From: Streptomyces sp. NBC_00878
GTDB lineage: Bacteria; Actinomycetota; Actinomycetes; Streptomycetales; Streptomycetaceae
Direction of reading: 5' to 3'
Assembly (NCBI RefSeq): GCF_026341515.1
Contig: NZ_JAPEOK010000001.1
Span: forward strand, 4,092,001 to 4,156,000
Length of the DNA: 64,000 bases
Shown one piece after another: positions 42,505 through 52,344 of the stretch; position 1 is the stretch's first letter, and each line of letters begins with the position of its first letter. The translations under genes were made by a program, and so were the position numbers. The notes below the pieces were generated by a model that made no database searches, had not been told where the DNA came from, and saw nothing but the letters and a program-made list of their open reading frames with translations.

Positions 42505-43164
42505 AGGTGAAGATGCTGAGGTCGTACGGGATCCGCGTACGACATCCCCGTACGACATCCGCGTACCACGGACGTCCGGTGCACGCACGTACGCATGCCC
42601 TCTCACCCGTACGGCACGTGACCGCCTCGCGGCGGGCTTCGTTGGTCCCGATGTCCGTGCCAGCCAGGGGCGGGCCCGAAGAACCACGCGTGGCTCCGCT
42701 GGAACGATGAGGCGTACGGACGTGCGCCGTGGGACCTCGTTCCAGAGAAGTGACCGGACGGCAGGGGACAGCGGCCCGGTCACCCAAGAGAGGTCGGCTC
42801 CGGGGACGCTCGGAGCCGACCGGCGGAATCTGTGCAAGGGCGGTCGAAACGGTTGCGGAGGCCGCGGCCCATCGAGCACGATGCCTAGAACAACCCCGAG
42901 TCCCAGAGCAGACAACCGCATTGGACCGTCTTACCGCCATTGGTCGAGACCACGCGCACTCCCCCCGTGCGCCGGGGCGCCGACCGGCGGAAAAGCCAGT
43001 ACGCGGCGCTACCCCCCGGCGCCGTTCCCCAGGCACCGGCGCTGCCCTGACGTCGGTGCTGACCACGAAGGGCCCCGCGGATCCTCCCCCACTCTCGACT
43101 TCGCTCGAGCGGGGGGACCCCATCGCGGGGCCCTTCGCTTGTCCGGGACGGATTCCGGGCTGCC
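42505..43164. other. 660-bp intergenic region
   Basis: No convincing gene on either strand. It holds short CGTACGACATCC-type repeats (42525-42565), an 11-bp hairpin (42792-42802 with 42811-42821) and the large terminator at 43066-43137. A small RNA is possible but unsupported. Confidence 0.6.
43066..43137. terminator. Large two-layer terminator hairpin
   Basis: CGAAGGGCCCCGCG (43066-43079) pairs perfectly with 43124-43137; inside is the common Streptomyces CCCCC...GGGGG element. Serves the convergent chorismate mutase and lipoprotein transcripts. Confidence 0.75.
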
Positions 43165-44022
43165 TCAGCCCGTCGTCGTCTCCTGCTTCAGCTTCAGCTT
43201 CGCGAGCTGCGCCTTGACGAGTTCGGCCGGGACCTCGACCTCGTCGGCGTCCAGCATGTTCATCGAGCTGAAGGCCACCAGCGTCGAACCGTCGCGGACG
43301 ACCGTGTACGCGGTCGGCACCTCCGCCCCCTCGATGGAGGCGACCAGCCGGAACGCGACGGACTCGTCGCCCAGCTTCGGGTCGGCCAGCGCCTTGACGC
43401 CGGAGTACTTGTAGCCGACGTACCGGTACGCGGTGCACTCGCCCGTCGCCTTGCGCAGCCCTGCGAGCACCTCGTCGGCCTCGCCCGGCCCGAACGCGAG
43501 GAGCGCGAGTGTGGTCACCGAGGCGTTCGTCTCGGCCTTGGCCGTGACGCCGCGGCTGACGGAGGCCCGTGAGGCCGGGTCGGTGGTGAACAGGAACATG
43601 TCGGCGACCGGTTGGCACTTGGCCGGGCCCGCCGGGGAGGACTCCCCCTGGAGGTCGGCGGAGCCCGCACCCCCGACCTCGTACCCCTTGACGTCACCCG
43701 TCACGAGGGCCGCCTTCTTCAACTGCGCCTGGGTCAGGGGCTCGTCCGCGTCCGGAGCGGCCGAAGGGGCCTCGCTCGGCGCCAGATCCCCCTTGCCCTC
43801 CTTCTCCTCACCCTCCTTCTCCTCGTCGGCCGAGTGTGTGGTGGCCGGTGTCCGCGACGACTTCTCGTCCTTTTTGTCGTCGTCGCCCGCGCACGCCGAG
43901 GCGCATCCGAGGGCGGCCACGACCGATGCGGCCACGAGGGTCCGCGAGATCCGTGTGCTCAAGTCTGTACTCAGGTCCGTCCTCATGCCCGTGCTCATGC
44001 CCGTACCCATGTCCGTGCTCAC
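43165..44022 (-). CDS. Secreted lipoprotein-like protein, coupled
   Basis: About 285 residues from GTG 44022, which overlaps the preceding stop (GTGA). After a short Thr/Met/Asp repeat (STDMGTGMSTGMRTDLS) comes a hydrophobic segment (TLVAASVVAALGCASACAGD) with a possible lipobox Cys, a Lys/Glu-rich linker and a ~190-residue domain (VTGDVKGYEV, GDESVAFRLVASIEGAEVP, AELVKAQLAKLKL). Related in sequence to the lipoprotein at 54031-54864. Start could be one of several in-frame ATGs. Confidence 0.8.
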   Translation of the reverse strand: MSTDMGTGMSTGMRTDLSTDLSTRISRTLVAASVVAALGCASACAGDDDKKDEKSSRTPATTHSADEEKEGEEKEGKGDLAPSEAPSAAPDADEPLTQAQLKKAALVTGDVKGYEVGGAGSADLQGESSPAGPAKCQPVADMFLFTTDPASRASVSRGVTAKAETNASVTTLALLAFGPGEADEVLAGLRKATGECTAYRYVGYKYSGVKALADPKLGDESVAFRLVASIEGAEVPTAYTVVRDGSTLVAFSSMNMLDADEVEVPAELVKAQLAKLKLKQETTTG

Positions 44023-45251
44023 GTCCGGGACACCGTCCCACAGGACTCCGTCCTGGACTGCCCGATGTCCCGGCTGCGGTCGTACGGGTCGGTCGTGGGC
44101 CCGGTCGGCGGCGCGCCCGTGGGCCCGGTCGAGTCGAACTCCGGGTGCAGGAAGCCGTCGTAGACGTCGCAGGCGGTGTTGGAGAGGTCCTGGTCGAAGC
44201 GGGTGATCGCGAGCTTGCCCGGGGTGACCTCGTACTTCGCCGGGTCGGCCAGCTCCAGATCGATGACCCGGCGGACGATGGTACGGGTGACCTCGATGGA
44301 CTCCGGGTCGGCCGGGGCCAGCGGGTAGACGAAGGTGTAGTCGGCGTGAATGGCGAGGGCGCCGTCCCGGCCGGCCTTGAAGGTCGTACGGCCATGGGTC
44401 TTGACCACGTCGCCGACGAGCCGCACCTCGTCCCGGTCGAAGCGGCTGAAGAGCCAGAGCGGGTCGCTGTCCTTGCCGGGCTTGCGCAACCAGGACCTCG
44501 CGTCGTCGAGCATCTCGGGCTGCTTGGGGTCGAGGACCTTGTCGAGCACGGTCTCCGGAGTGCCGCCGAGCAGGGTCTCGCGGTCGATGTTCGCGTCGAC
44601 GAGCAGCGACTTGGTCTGCGCCAGGGCCCGGGCCACGTGGGCCTTGCTGAACGAGCCGACCGGCTTGGCCTCCGGCAGGACGATTCCGGCGGCGCCGTCG
44701 GCGTACCGCTCGGCCGGGGAACCTGCGAACGGCTTGTCCAGCGTGGGCGTTCCGGGCGCGGCGGCGGGGGCAGTGGTCGGAGCCGCGGTCTCGTCGGGCA
44801 GCGGGGCCGCGGACTGCGTACCCGCACCTCTGCCCGTGTCCGTGTCCGTGCCGAACGGGTCGCCCGGCAGCAGGGACGGCTTCATGGCCACCACGGCCAC
44901 GGCGATCGCGAGCGGGACGCCGATGATCGTCCACATCTTGCGGCGCCGGGCCGCCCGGCCGTTCATCTCCTGCCAGGCAGGACCCGTGCGCCAGCCCGGG
45001 GGCAACTCGCCGCGCGCCTCCTGTTGGCGCAGCCGCTCGGTCACCATGCGGGCCCGCGCGGAGGGCTCCTTGGGCGCCTCGGACATCCGGATGTCCCGCT
45101 CGCTGTCCTGGACGAGACGCTCCCACACGTCATCCGGTATGGATTCCTCGGACTTCCCGGATCCCGCAGACTCTCCGGACTTCCCGGATTCTCCTGACTT
45201 CGCGGATCCTCCGGACTCCTCCGGTGACTTCCCCGACGGCTTCTCGGCCAT
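44019..45251 (-). CDS. Single-pass membrane protein, unknown function
   Basis: 410 residues. N-terminal Ser/Gly/Glu/Lys low-complexity stretch, a basic cytoplasmic part (SERDIRMSEAPKEPSARARM), one membrane helix (MWTIIGVPLAIAVAVVAM near residue 105), a Pro/Thr/Ala linker and a large extracytoplasmic domain (DPKQPEMLDDARSWLRKPGK, DVVKTHGRTTFKAGRD). No family recognised. Coupled to the lipoprotein downstream, so they likely act together at the envelope. Confidence 0.8.
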   Translation of the reverse strand: MAEKPSGKSPEESGGSAKSGESGKSGESAGSGKSEESIPDDVWERLVQDSERDIRMSEAPKEPSARARMVTERLRQQEARGELPPGWRTGPAWQEMNGRAARRRKMWTIIGVPLAIAVAVVAMKPSLLPGDPFGTDTDTGRGAGTQSAAPLPDETAAPTTAPAAAPGTPTLDKPFAGSPAERYADGAAGIVLPEAKPVGSFSKAHVARALAQTKSLLVDANIDRETLLGGTPETVLDKVLDPKQPEMLDDARSWLRKPGKDSDPLWLFSRFDRDEVRLVGDVVKTHGRTTFKAGRDGALAIHADYTFVYPLAPADPESIEVTRTIVRRVIDLELADPAKYEVTPGKLAITRFDQDLSNTACDVYDGFLHPEFDSTGPTGAPPTGPTTDPYDRSRDIGQSRTESCGTVSRT

Positions 45252-45591
45252 GGCGCTCGCGCCTCTCCCCCATGATTGACCTGCTGATCGAGCCAGTTAT
45301 CGAGCCACTGATCGGCCCGCTGATCGGGCTGCCGGTCGACTGATCGACCGCGGACCGACGCGTTCTCCGGTTGCTCGACGGACAGTTCTAAGGCGTGGGC
45401 AAGCGAGTTCACAAGTCCGAGCCGGATGTGACCCAGCCCACAGGAAAATGTCGCGTGGTCGAGGACAACCCTTCACACGCGTCACAGGTCTCACTTGCGG
45501 AACCAACGGCCGTGCCCGCGTATCCCGCACGCGGAGGCCTTCCACATCTCGTGCCGCGACGCTGCGGTACGCCGGACTCTCCGAGGTCTTA
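45252..45591. other. Divergent intergenic region
   Basis: Contains GGTCGA-CTGA-TCGACC (around 45334) and several imperfect TGATCG repeats, then the upstream region of the sortase-substrate gene. No gene seen. Confidence 0.6.
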
Positions 45592-46623
45592 ATGAAGCTT
45601 CGCCGTGTCATGGCCGCCGCGGCCACGACGGCCGTCATAGCTCCGCTGGCGCTGCTGTCCGCGCCTGCCGCCTTCGCGACCGACCCGACGCCCACCGGGT
45701 CCGAGACCGCGACGACGCCCACGGTGACGCCGACCACCGAGACCGCGACGCCCACCACGACGCCGACCACGCCTCCGGCCACCGTGACCCCTTCGGGCAC
45801 GCCGACCGACACCACGAGCCCGACTGGCACCACGTCGCCCACCGGATCGCCGACCGGGTCACCCACGGGATCTCCGACCACGACGCCCGAGCCGACCGAC
45901 CCGAGCGACCCGGACGTCCCGTACTGCGAGGAACTCGACGAGAACTACGGCGACGCCAAGGTCTCCGCGGACATCAAGGGTCTGCCCGGCAAGATCGTCG
46001 CGGGCGACGGCTTCCACAACTTCGAACTGGTCGTCACCAACGAGTCGAAGGCCGACATGAAGGGTGTCGCCTTCTACGCCGAGATCGAGAACTACGAGTC
46101 CGACGAGGCGAAGTTCCTGAGCCCGCACGTCACGCTGGAGTTCAAGAACACCGAGTCCGGCAAGTGGGAGCGGATCGGCGACGAGACCTGGGCCGGGGAC
46201 TACTTCTTCTACGTCAACACCCTGAAGGCGAAGGCGAGCGAGAAGGTCGACCTGCGCTTCAGCGTCGGCAAGGGTGCCCCGGCCGGTGACTCGTACTCCT
46301 TCGGCTCCGGCGCCTACCTGGACAACGTCGACGGCCAGGACTGCATCGCCGAGGGCTGGGCACAGTACGACTTCGAGGTGCTGAAGGCCGGCTCCGCCAA
46401 CCCGGACCCGGGCACCGCCGATCCCAGTGACAACGGCAAGGACCCGGTGAAGAAGCCGCAGGGCGACGTCTCCGACCTGCCGAGCGGCAACCTCGCCGAG
46501 ACCGGTTCCAACTCCGCACTGCCGACCATCGGCCTCGTCGGCGGCGCCGCCGTTGTCGCCGGTGCCGGTGCGGTGTTCGTCGTCCGCCGCCGTAAGGCCG
46601 GGGACGACGCCCAGGACGCGTAG
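45592..46623 (+). CDS. Sortase-anchored surface protein (LAETG)
   Basis: 343 residues from ATG 45592 (GAGG upstream). Signal peptide (VMAAAATTAVIAPLALLSAP), a Thr/Pro/Ser linker with SPTGSPTGSPTGSP repeats, a globular domain (CEELDENYGDAKVSADIKGL, KWERIGDETWAGDYFFYVN) and a cell-wall sorting signal LAETG at residues 301-305 followed by a hydrophobic helix and RRRK tail. Matches class E sortase substrates of Streptomyces. Followed by a clear terminator. Confidence 0.92.
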   Translation: MKLRRVMAAAATTAVIAPLALLSAPAAFATDPTPTGSETATTPTVTPTTETATPTTTPTTPPATVTPSGTPTDTTSPTGTTSPTGSPTGSPTGSPTTTPEPTDPSDPDVPYCEELDENYGDAKVSADIKGLPGKIVAGDGFHNFELVVTNESKADMKGVAFYAEIENYESDEAKFLSPHVTLEFKNTESGKWERIGDETWAGDYFFYVNTLKAKASEKVDLRFSVGKGAPAGDSYSFGSGAYLDNVDGQDCIAEGWAQYDFEVLKAGSANPDPGTADPSDNGKDPVKKPQGDVSDLPSGNLAETGSNSALPTIGLVGGAAVVAGAGAVFVVRRRKAGDDAQDA

Positions 46624-46662
46624 GGCGTAACTCGCTTCACGCGACCAACGCTTCACGCAAGA

Positions 46663-46704
46663 GACGAAGGACCTGCGCTCGGAGGGGGGTGCAGGTCCTT
46701 CGTC
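46663..46704. terminator. 14-bp-stem terminator after LAETG gene
   Basis: GACGAAGGACCTGC (46663-46676) pairs perfectly with 46691-46704, 14-nt loop; 40 bp after the stop and also in position to stop the convergent GMC gene. Confidence 0.85.
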
Positions 46705-46734
46705 GTTCCCGGCCGCCGGTCGCAAGGAGCACGG

Positions 46735-46791
46735 AAGACGGACGACGGACGACGGACAGCAGACAGCAGACAGAAGACAGAAGACAGAAGG
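46735..46791. repeat. Short-period ACGGAC/ACAGA repeat tract
   Basis: Runs of GACGGAC- and ACAGAAG-type 7-bp units between the terminator and the GMC oxidoreductase stop; unusually purine-rich on the plus strand. Confidence 0.8.
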
Positions 46792-46804
46792 AGTACGGCC
46801 GGAG

Positions 46805-48604
46805 TTACTTCTTCGGCGGCACCGTCGGCATCCCCAGGAACGGCAGCCGCAGCGCGCCGAAGGCGTCCGCGGGGACGGCGGGTGAGCGGGGCTCGACCGG
46901 CTTCAGGCGCTCGTACGCGGCTCCCTGCGCCGGACGCGGGTCCGCCTCGCCCTTGTTGGGCCAGTACGACATCGCGCGCTCGGCCTGCGCGGTGATCGTG
47001 AGCGAGGGGTTGACGCCCAGGTTCGCGGAGACCGCGGCGCCGTCGACGACGGAGATGCCCGGGTGTCCGTACAGCCGGTGGTACGGGTCGATGACGCCCT
47101 CGTCGGCCGAGGCGCCGATCGGGCAGCCGCCCAGGAAGTGGGCGGTCAGCGGGGTGCCCATCAGCTCGCCGACGTTCGAGCCGGGGAAGCCGTTGATCTC
47201 CGCGGCGATCGCGGAGGCGCTCTCCGAAGCGGCCCTGATCTGCTTGGGGTTGGGGGCACCGTGTCCCTGACGGGCCGTCAGCAGGCCCTTGCCCGCGCCC
47301 TTCGGTTTCAGGTACGTCGTCAGGGAGTTGTCGAGGGACTGCATCACCAGGCCGATGATGGTCCGCTCCGACCAGCGCCGGTTGGAGAGCGAACGCGCCA
47401 CGAGCGTGGGGTGCTTCACCGCGTTGACCAACCAGCCGAGAGCCCTCGACGAGCCCTCCGCGTACGGGACTTGGAGGATGGACAGGCTGCCCATCGAGTT
47501 CGAGCCACGGCCGTAGCGGACGGGCTCGATGTGGGTGTTCTCGTCCGGGTGGACGGACGACGTGATCGCGACTCCGCGCGTGAAGTCGACCTTCGCCTCG
47601 CCGGTGGCCTTCCGGTAACGGCGGTTGTCGGTCTGCGCACCGACCAGGGCCTCGGAGTTGGTACGGGTCAACTCGCCCAGCCTGCCGGAGAGGTACGGGA
47701 GGTGGCCGCCCGCCTTCATGCGGTGCAGCAGGGTCTGCGTGCCGTACGTACCGGCGGCGAGGACCACCCGGCGGGCCTTGAAGGTCCTGCCCCCGCCCTT
47801 ACGCTTCCCGCCCTTGCGTTTCTCGTCCGTCGGGAGTGTCGTGACGGCGTAGCCGCCCTGCGAGTCGTCCGTGACGGACACGACGGTCGTCATCGGGTGG
47901 ACGACCGCGCCCGCCTTCTCGGCGAGGTAGAGGTAGTTCTCGTTGAGGGTGTTCTTCGCGCCGTGCCGGCAACCGGTCATGCACTCGCCGCACTCGGCGC
48001 ACGCCCTGCGTGCGGGTCCGGCCCCGCCGAAGTACGGGTCGTCGGCCCGCTGCCCGGGCGCCGCCTTCGCGGTCCCGTCGGCGTCCTCGCCGTCACCGAA
48101 GAAGACACCGACCGGCGCCATGTGGAAGGTGTCGCCCACGCCCATCCGCTGCGCGGCCGCCTTGAGATGGACGTCCGAGGGGGTCATGGTCGGGTTGAGC
48201 CGTACGCCGAGCATGCGCTGGGCCTGGTCGTAGTACGGCTTCAACTCCTCCTGCCAGTCGGTGATGTCCTTCCACTGCGGGTCCTCGAAGAACGGCTTCG
48301 GCGGTACGTAGAGGGTGTTGGCGTAGTTGAGCGAGCCGCCGCCGACGCCGGCGCCGGCGCCCGCCAGCACCATCACGTTGCCGAGGAGGTGGATGCGCTG
48401 GATTCCGTACAGGCCGAGTCTCGGCGCCCAGAGGTAGTTCTTGAGGTCCCAGGAGTTCTTGGGCAGGGACTCGGGGGTGAAGCGGCGGCCCGCCTCCAGG
48501 ACGCCTACGCGGTAGCCCTTCTCCGTGAGGCGGAGGGCGGTGACGGATCCGCCGAAGCCGGAACCGACGACGATGACGTCGTAGTCGTAAGCGTCCTGAG
48601 GCAC
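46805..48604 (-). CDS. GMC family FAD oxidoreductase
   Basis: 599 residues from GTG 48604 (GGGGAG 7 nt upstream). N-terminal FAD-binding DYDVIVVGSGFGGSVTALRL with GxGxxG; then ANTLYVPPKPFFEDP, CAECGECMTGCRHGAKNT (Cys-rich segment shared with cholesterol-oxidase-like members) and C-terminal HFLGGCPIGASADEGVIDP with the catalytic-region His. Likely oxidises a steroid- or alcohol-type substrate. Followed in the same direction-set by the succinate-semialdehyde dehydrogenase gene upstream. Confidence 0.92.
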   Translation of the reverse strand: MPQDAYDYDVIVVGSGFGGSVTALRLTEKGYRVGVLEAGRRFTPESLPKNSWDLKNYLWAPRLGLYGIQRIHLLGNVMVLAGAGAGVGGGSLNYANTLYVPPKPFFEDPQWKDITDWQEELKPYYDQAQRMLGVRLNPTMTPSDVHLKAAAQRMGVGDTFHMAPVGVFFGDGEDADGTAKAAPGQRADDPYFGGAGPARRACAECGECMTGCRHGAKNTLNENYLYLAEKAGAVVHPMTTVVSVTDDSQGGYAVTTLPTDEKRKGGKRKGGGRTFKARRVVLAAGTYGTQTLLHRMKAGGHLPYLSGRLGELTRTNSEALVGAQTDNRRYRKATGEAKVDFTRGVAITSSVHPDENTHIEPVRYGRGSNSMGSLSILQVPYAEGSSRALGWLVNAVKHPTLVARSLSNRRWSERTIIGLVMQSLDNSLTTYLKPKGAGKGLLTARQGHGAPNPKQIRAASESASAIAAEINGFPGSNVGELMGTPLTAHFLGGCPIGASADEGVIDPYHRLYGHPGISVVDGAAVSANLGVNPSLTITAQAERAMSYWPNKGEADPRPAQGAAYERLKPVEPRSPAVPADAFGALRLPFLGMPTVPPKK

Positions 48605-48657
48605 GTGCTTTCTCCCCTTTGAGTGTGCAGTGCAGGGGCAGAGCCCCAAAAAAGCTC

Positions 48658-50283
48658 CTACCGGAACCGGAACGCCTTCATCAGCCTCAGACTGCGGCTC
48701 ATGAACTGGGCGTAGCCCTCGTCGTCCATGCCCAGGGACGGGGCCATCGGCAGCAGGCGCTGCTGGGCGACCGTCTGGGCCTCGGTGTACTTGAGGATGC
48801 CCTCGGAGCCGTGGCGGCGGCCGAGGCCGGAGTCCCCCATGCCGCCCATCGGGGACTGGACGCTGCCGTAGGCGGACGCGTAGCCCTCGTTGACGTTGAC
48901 CGTGCCGGTGCGGAGCCGGGCCGCGACCTTGGCGCCGCGGCGGCCATCCTTCGTCCAGACCGACGAGTTGAGGCCGTACGACGTGGAGTTGGCGAGCTCG
49001 ACCGCCTCGTCCTCGTCCTTGAAGCGGTAGATGGAGACGACCGGTCCGAAGGTCTCCTCGCCGCAGACGGCCATGGGTGCCTCGACGCCGTCGAGGATGG
49101 TGGGCTCGAAGAAGTACGGGCCGATGTCCGGGCGTGCGACACCGCCCGCGACGAGCTTGGCGCCCTTGGAGACCGCCTCCTCGACGTGCCGGGTCACGGT
49201 CTCCAGCTGGCGCTCGCCGACCAGCGAGCCCATGTCGGCTCCGTACGCGAGGGACGTGCCGAGCCGCATCGCCTTGGTGCGTGCGGCGAACCGCTCCACG
49301 AAGACGTCAGCGATCGACTCGTGGACGTACAACCGCTCTATGGAGATGCACAGTTGGCCGGCGGAGGAGAAGCAGCCGCGGACCGCGCCGGCCGCCGCCT
49401 TGTCGATGTCGGCGTCCTCCAGGACCAGCATGGCGTTCTTGCCGCCGAGTTCGAGGGAGACGCCGACCAGCCGGGCCGCCGCGCTCTGGGCGACCTCGCG
49501 GCCCGTGCGGGTGGAGCCGGTGAACGAGACGTAGTCGGCGTGCTTGACGACCTCGGGGCCGACGACCGGTCCCTCGCCCAGGACGACCTGGAACACATCC
49601 GCCGGAAGGCCCGCCTCGATCAGCAGGTCGCGGGCCCACAGGGCGGTGAGGCAGGTCTCGGTGTCGGGCTTCATCACAACGGCGTTGCCCGCGACGAAGG
49701 CGGGGAGCGCGTCGCCGACGGAGAGTTCCAGCGGGTAGTTCCAGGGGGCGATCTGGCCGACCACGCCTCGGGGGTGGCGCAGTTCGGTGACCTTGGTGAG
49801 GGTCGGCACGGCGCCCGTGTGACGCTTGGGCCGCAGGTACGAGGCGGCCTTGCGGCCGTAGTGGCGGGCCGCCACGGCGACGGCCTGCACCTCCTCGTGG
49901 GCGTGCAGACGGGCCTTGCCGGTCTCCAGCTGGATCAGGTCGAGCACCTCGGCCTGGCGGGCGAGCACCAGGTCGTGGAAGCGGAGGAGGACGGCGGCGC
50001 GCTGCCTGACGGGGGTCTGGGCCCAGAGGGCCTGGGCGGCGCGGGCCTTCTCGTAGGCCCGCTCCACGTCCTCGGGGGTGGACTCGGGCAGGTCGGCCAG
50101 CTTCTCGCCGGTGAACGGCGTGTGGTTGGCGGTGCGGCCCGAACCGACCACACCACGCGTGAGCTGCGCTATCAGCTCCGGCGTGACCACGTCAGCGGCC
50201 GTGCGGGCGCCCTCGGGGGCGGGCGCGAGTGGGTTGGTGCCGGTCTTTTCCGGGGCCTGTACCGGGGCCTGCGAGTCCGTCAT
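48658..50283 (-). CDS. gabD2: Succinate-semialdehyde dehydrogenase (NADP+)
   Basis: 541 residues from ATG 50283. Aldehyde dehydrogenase motifs: IAPWNYPLELSVGDALPAF, SFTGSTRTGREVA, general base Glu in SLELGGKNAMLVLEDADIDK and catalytic Cys in SSAGQLCISIERLYV. Length and N-terminal extension fit the GabD2/SSADH group. No Shine-Dalgarno at the ATG. A 16-bp palindrome lies about 75 bp upstream. Confidence 0.9.
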   Translation of the reverse strand: MTDSQAPVQAPEKTGTNPLAPAPEGARTAADVVTPELIAQLTRGVVGSGRTANHTPFTGEKLADLPESTPEDVERAYEKARAAQALWAQTPVRQRAAVLLRFHDLVLARQAEVLDLIQLETGKARLHAHEEVQAVAVAARHYGRKAASYLRPKRHTGAVPTLTKVTELRHPRGVVGQIAPWNYPLELSVGDALPAFVAGNAVVMKPDTETCLTALWARDLLIEAGLPADVFQVVLGEGPVVGPEVVKHADYVSFTGSTRTGREVAQSAAARLVGVSLELGGKNAMLVLEDADIDKAAAGAVRGCFSSAGQLCISIERLYVHESIADVFVERFAARTKAMRLGTSLAYGADMGSLVGERQLETVTRHVEEAVSKGAKLVAGGVARPDIGPYFFEPTILDGVEAPMAVCGEETFGPVVSIYRFKDEDEAVELANSTSYGLNSSVWTKDGRRGAKVAARLRTGTVNVNEGYASAYGSVQSPMGGMGDSGLGRRHGSEGILKYTEAQTVAQQRLLPMAPSLGMDDEGYAQFMSRSLRLMKAFRFR

Positions 50284-50358
50284 GAGCGGCAGCGTATGCC
50301 CGGGCCCGCCGCTTTGGGTACCCGACGGTAATACGGTTTCACCGACTGCACACATGAC

Positions 50359-50374
50359 GCCAGTGATCACTGGC
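50359..50374. promoter_or_regulatory. 16-bp perfect palindrome upstream of gabD2
   Basis: GCCAGTGATCACTGGC lies 76 bp before the gabD2 ATG, in the space after the kinase stop. Candidate operator for a dimeric regulator. Confidence 0.5.
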
Positions 50375-50419
50375 ATGAATGCCCTGATCAGGCGGTTGTC
50401 CGGCGACGATCAGGTCGGG

Positions 50420-52306
50420 TCAGGGCCGGACCGAAACCTCGGCGCGCGGCGACCACTTCCTCGACCCGCCGATCTCGAGCCGGTCGCGCGCCCCCTTGAA
50501 CACGTCCGCGCCCCGTTCCTCGTCCGCCGTGCCCTTCGGCATGTCGACGCGCAGCTCGTACATCCGGCTGTCGTCGGTGAGGATCATCAGCTGCATGACG
50601 CGGACCAGCCTGCCCTCGGTTTCGTAGGTGGTGTCGACGAACACGGCCTCGTCCCCGTTGAAGGACGTCTGCGTGTACTGCGACTTCGATTCCCCGTATC
50701 CAGCCCAGATCTCGGCCGACGCCTTCGCCTGGCCCATCGGCGAACGCGGCGCCTCGTCCCACTGGGTGAGGCGGACCTGGACGACCTCGTCGTTGTCGTA
50801 GATGGCCATACGCGGCTGGTCGTCGGCGTCGCCCTGCTCGTGGAAACGCACGTACTGCTTGGGGAGGGAGAGGACGGCGTTCAACTCCTCCTCCTTGTGC
50901 GCGACCCAGCTGTCCGCCGCCGCGCCGGTGGGAGCGGGGGTGGGCGTGACCGAGGCGGCCGACGGCTTGTCCCCCGCGCCCCTTACGGCGGTCGCGCTGT
51001 CATCGGTGAGCGAGGTCCCGAGCCAGACACCGCCCGCGACGAGGAGGGCGCCGGCGAGGGTTCCGGCCACGAGACGGGCGGTGCGGCCCTTGCGCTTGAG
51101 CTTGGGCTTGGGCGGTACGGGGAGGGAGTCGGCCCGGGTTTCCGCCGACGGGGCGCGGGGCTCGGGCGGGGCGGGGCGCTCGGAGGGAGTGGCTGTCGCG
51201 GTGGAGGCGGTCGTCTCGGACGAGGTGGTCGTCTCCGGCCGGGCGGGAGGCGGCTTCGACGACTCCGACGACTCGGGCGACTCGGGCGACTCGGGCGGCC
51301 CGGACCGACTGGACGGCTCAGGCCGCTCACGCCGCTCGGACGACTCCGGTGTTTCGGATGATCTCGGCTCAGCGGGCGCGTCGACCGACGTGGCGGGCCC
51401 GCCGAGACGTACCGTCCCCGCGTCGTCCGCGAACTCCCTGAGCATGGAGGCGTCCTGAGGGACCGACAGATCTCCCCGTGGAACGGGCCATCCCTCCGCC
51501 ACCGCCTCCAGCGCGACGACGACCTCGTCCGCGTCCGGTCTCTCGGCGGGGTCCTTCGCCAGGAGCCGTATGATCAGCGGCCCGAGTGGCCCCGCCTGCT
51601 TGGGTTCCGGTGGCTCGCCGGACAGGATCGCGGCGAGGGTGGACTCCAGCGTCGTACGCCGGAAAGGGGACCAGCCCTCGACGGCCGCGTACAGGCAGAC
51701 GCCGAGGGACCACAGGTCCGCGGCCGGGCCCGCGCCGCGGCCCGACATCCGCTCGGGTGCGATGAATTCGAGGGAACCCACGAACTCCCCGCTCATGGTG
51801 AGGGATTCCTCGCCCTGGATGTGTGCGATGCCGAAGTCGGTGAGTACGACGCGGCCGTGCTGTCCGAGCAGCACGTTGGCCGGTTTCACGTCTCGGTGCA
51901 CGATGCCCTTGGCGTGCGCGGCCTTGAGCGCGCCCACGACGGCGAGCCCGATCCGGGCGGACTCGGCGGGCGGGAGCGCACCGCGTTGCAGTAACTCGTG
52001 GAGGGACTCCCCGCGGATCAACTCCATGACGATCCAGGGCAGTCCGTCCTCCACGACGACGTCATGGATCGCGACGGCCCCCGGGTGTTCCACGCGCGCC
52101 GCCGCCCGTGCCTCCCGCTGCAGCCGGTTGTACGCGCGCTGGTGGGCCGCGTCCTGCGGATCGCCGGGCAGCCGCGGCTCCTTGACCGCGACGTCCCGCT
52201 CCACGAGTTCGTCCACGGCCCGCCATACGGTGCCCATACCACCGGAACCGATGCGCTCGGCCAGCCGGTAGCGACCGCCGATCAACCGCCCCCCGCCATC
52301 GCTCAT
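50420..52306 (-). CDS. Membrane Ser/Thr protein kinase 1
   Basis: 628 residues. Kinase domain residues ~12-270: Gly loop IGSGGMGTVW, Lys in RDVAVKEPRL, catalytic HRDVKPANVLL, DFG in LTDFGIAHI, APE as IAPERM. A Pro/Ser/Glu-rich linker, one membrane helix (LVAGTLAGALLVAGGVWLG) and an extracytoplasmic domain (AVLSLPKQYVRFHEQGDADD) follow. 38 bp downstream of the diacylglycerol-kinase-like gene and probably co-transcribed with it. Confidence 0.95.
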   Translation of the reverse strand: MSDGGGRLIGGRYRLAERIGSGGMGTVWRAVDELVERDVAVKEPRLPGDPQDAAHQRAYNRLQREARAAARVEHPGAVAIHDVVVEDGLPWIVMELIRGESLHELLQRGALPPAESARIGLAVVGALKAAHAKGIVHRDVKPANVLLGQHGRVVLTDFGIAHIQGEESLTMSGEFVGSLEFIAPERMSGRGAGPAADLWSLGVCLYAAVEGWSPFRRTTLESTLAAILSGEPPEPKQAGPLGPLIIRLLAKDPAERPDADEVVVALEAVAEGWPVPRGDLSVPQDASMLREFADDAGTVRLGGPATSVDAPAEPRSSETPESSERRERPEPSSRSGPPESPESPESSESSKPPPARPETTTSSETTASTATATPSERPAPPEPRAPSAETRADSLPVPPKPKLKRKGRTARLVAGTLAGALLVAGGVWLGTSLTDDSATAVRGAGDKPSAASVTPTPAPTGAAADSWVAHKEEELNAVLSLPKQYVRFHEQGDADDQPRMAIYDNDEVVQVRLTQWDEAPRSPMGQAKASAEIWAGYGESKSQYTQTSFNGDEAVFVDTTYETEGRLVRVMQLMILTDDSRMYELRVDMPKGTADEERGADVFKGARDRLEIGGSRKWSPRAEVSVRP

Positions 52307-52344
52307 GCCCCATCAGTACCGTGCGGAGCCGGAACTTGTCGACG

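Noticed and set aside
42729..43217. Plus-strand ORF in the chorismate mutase/lipoprotein gap
   Set aside because: Composition is noise-like and it runs into the terminator and the 3' end of the lipoprotein gene.
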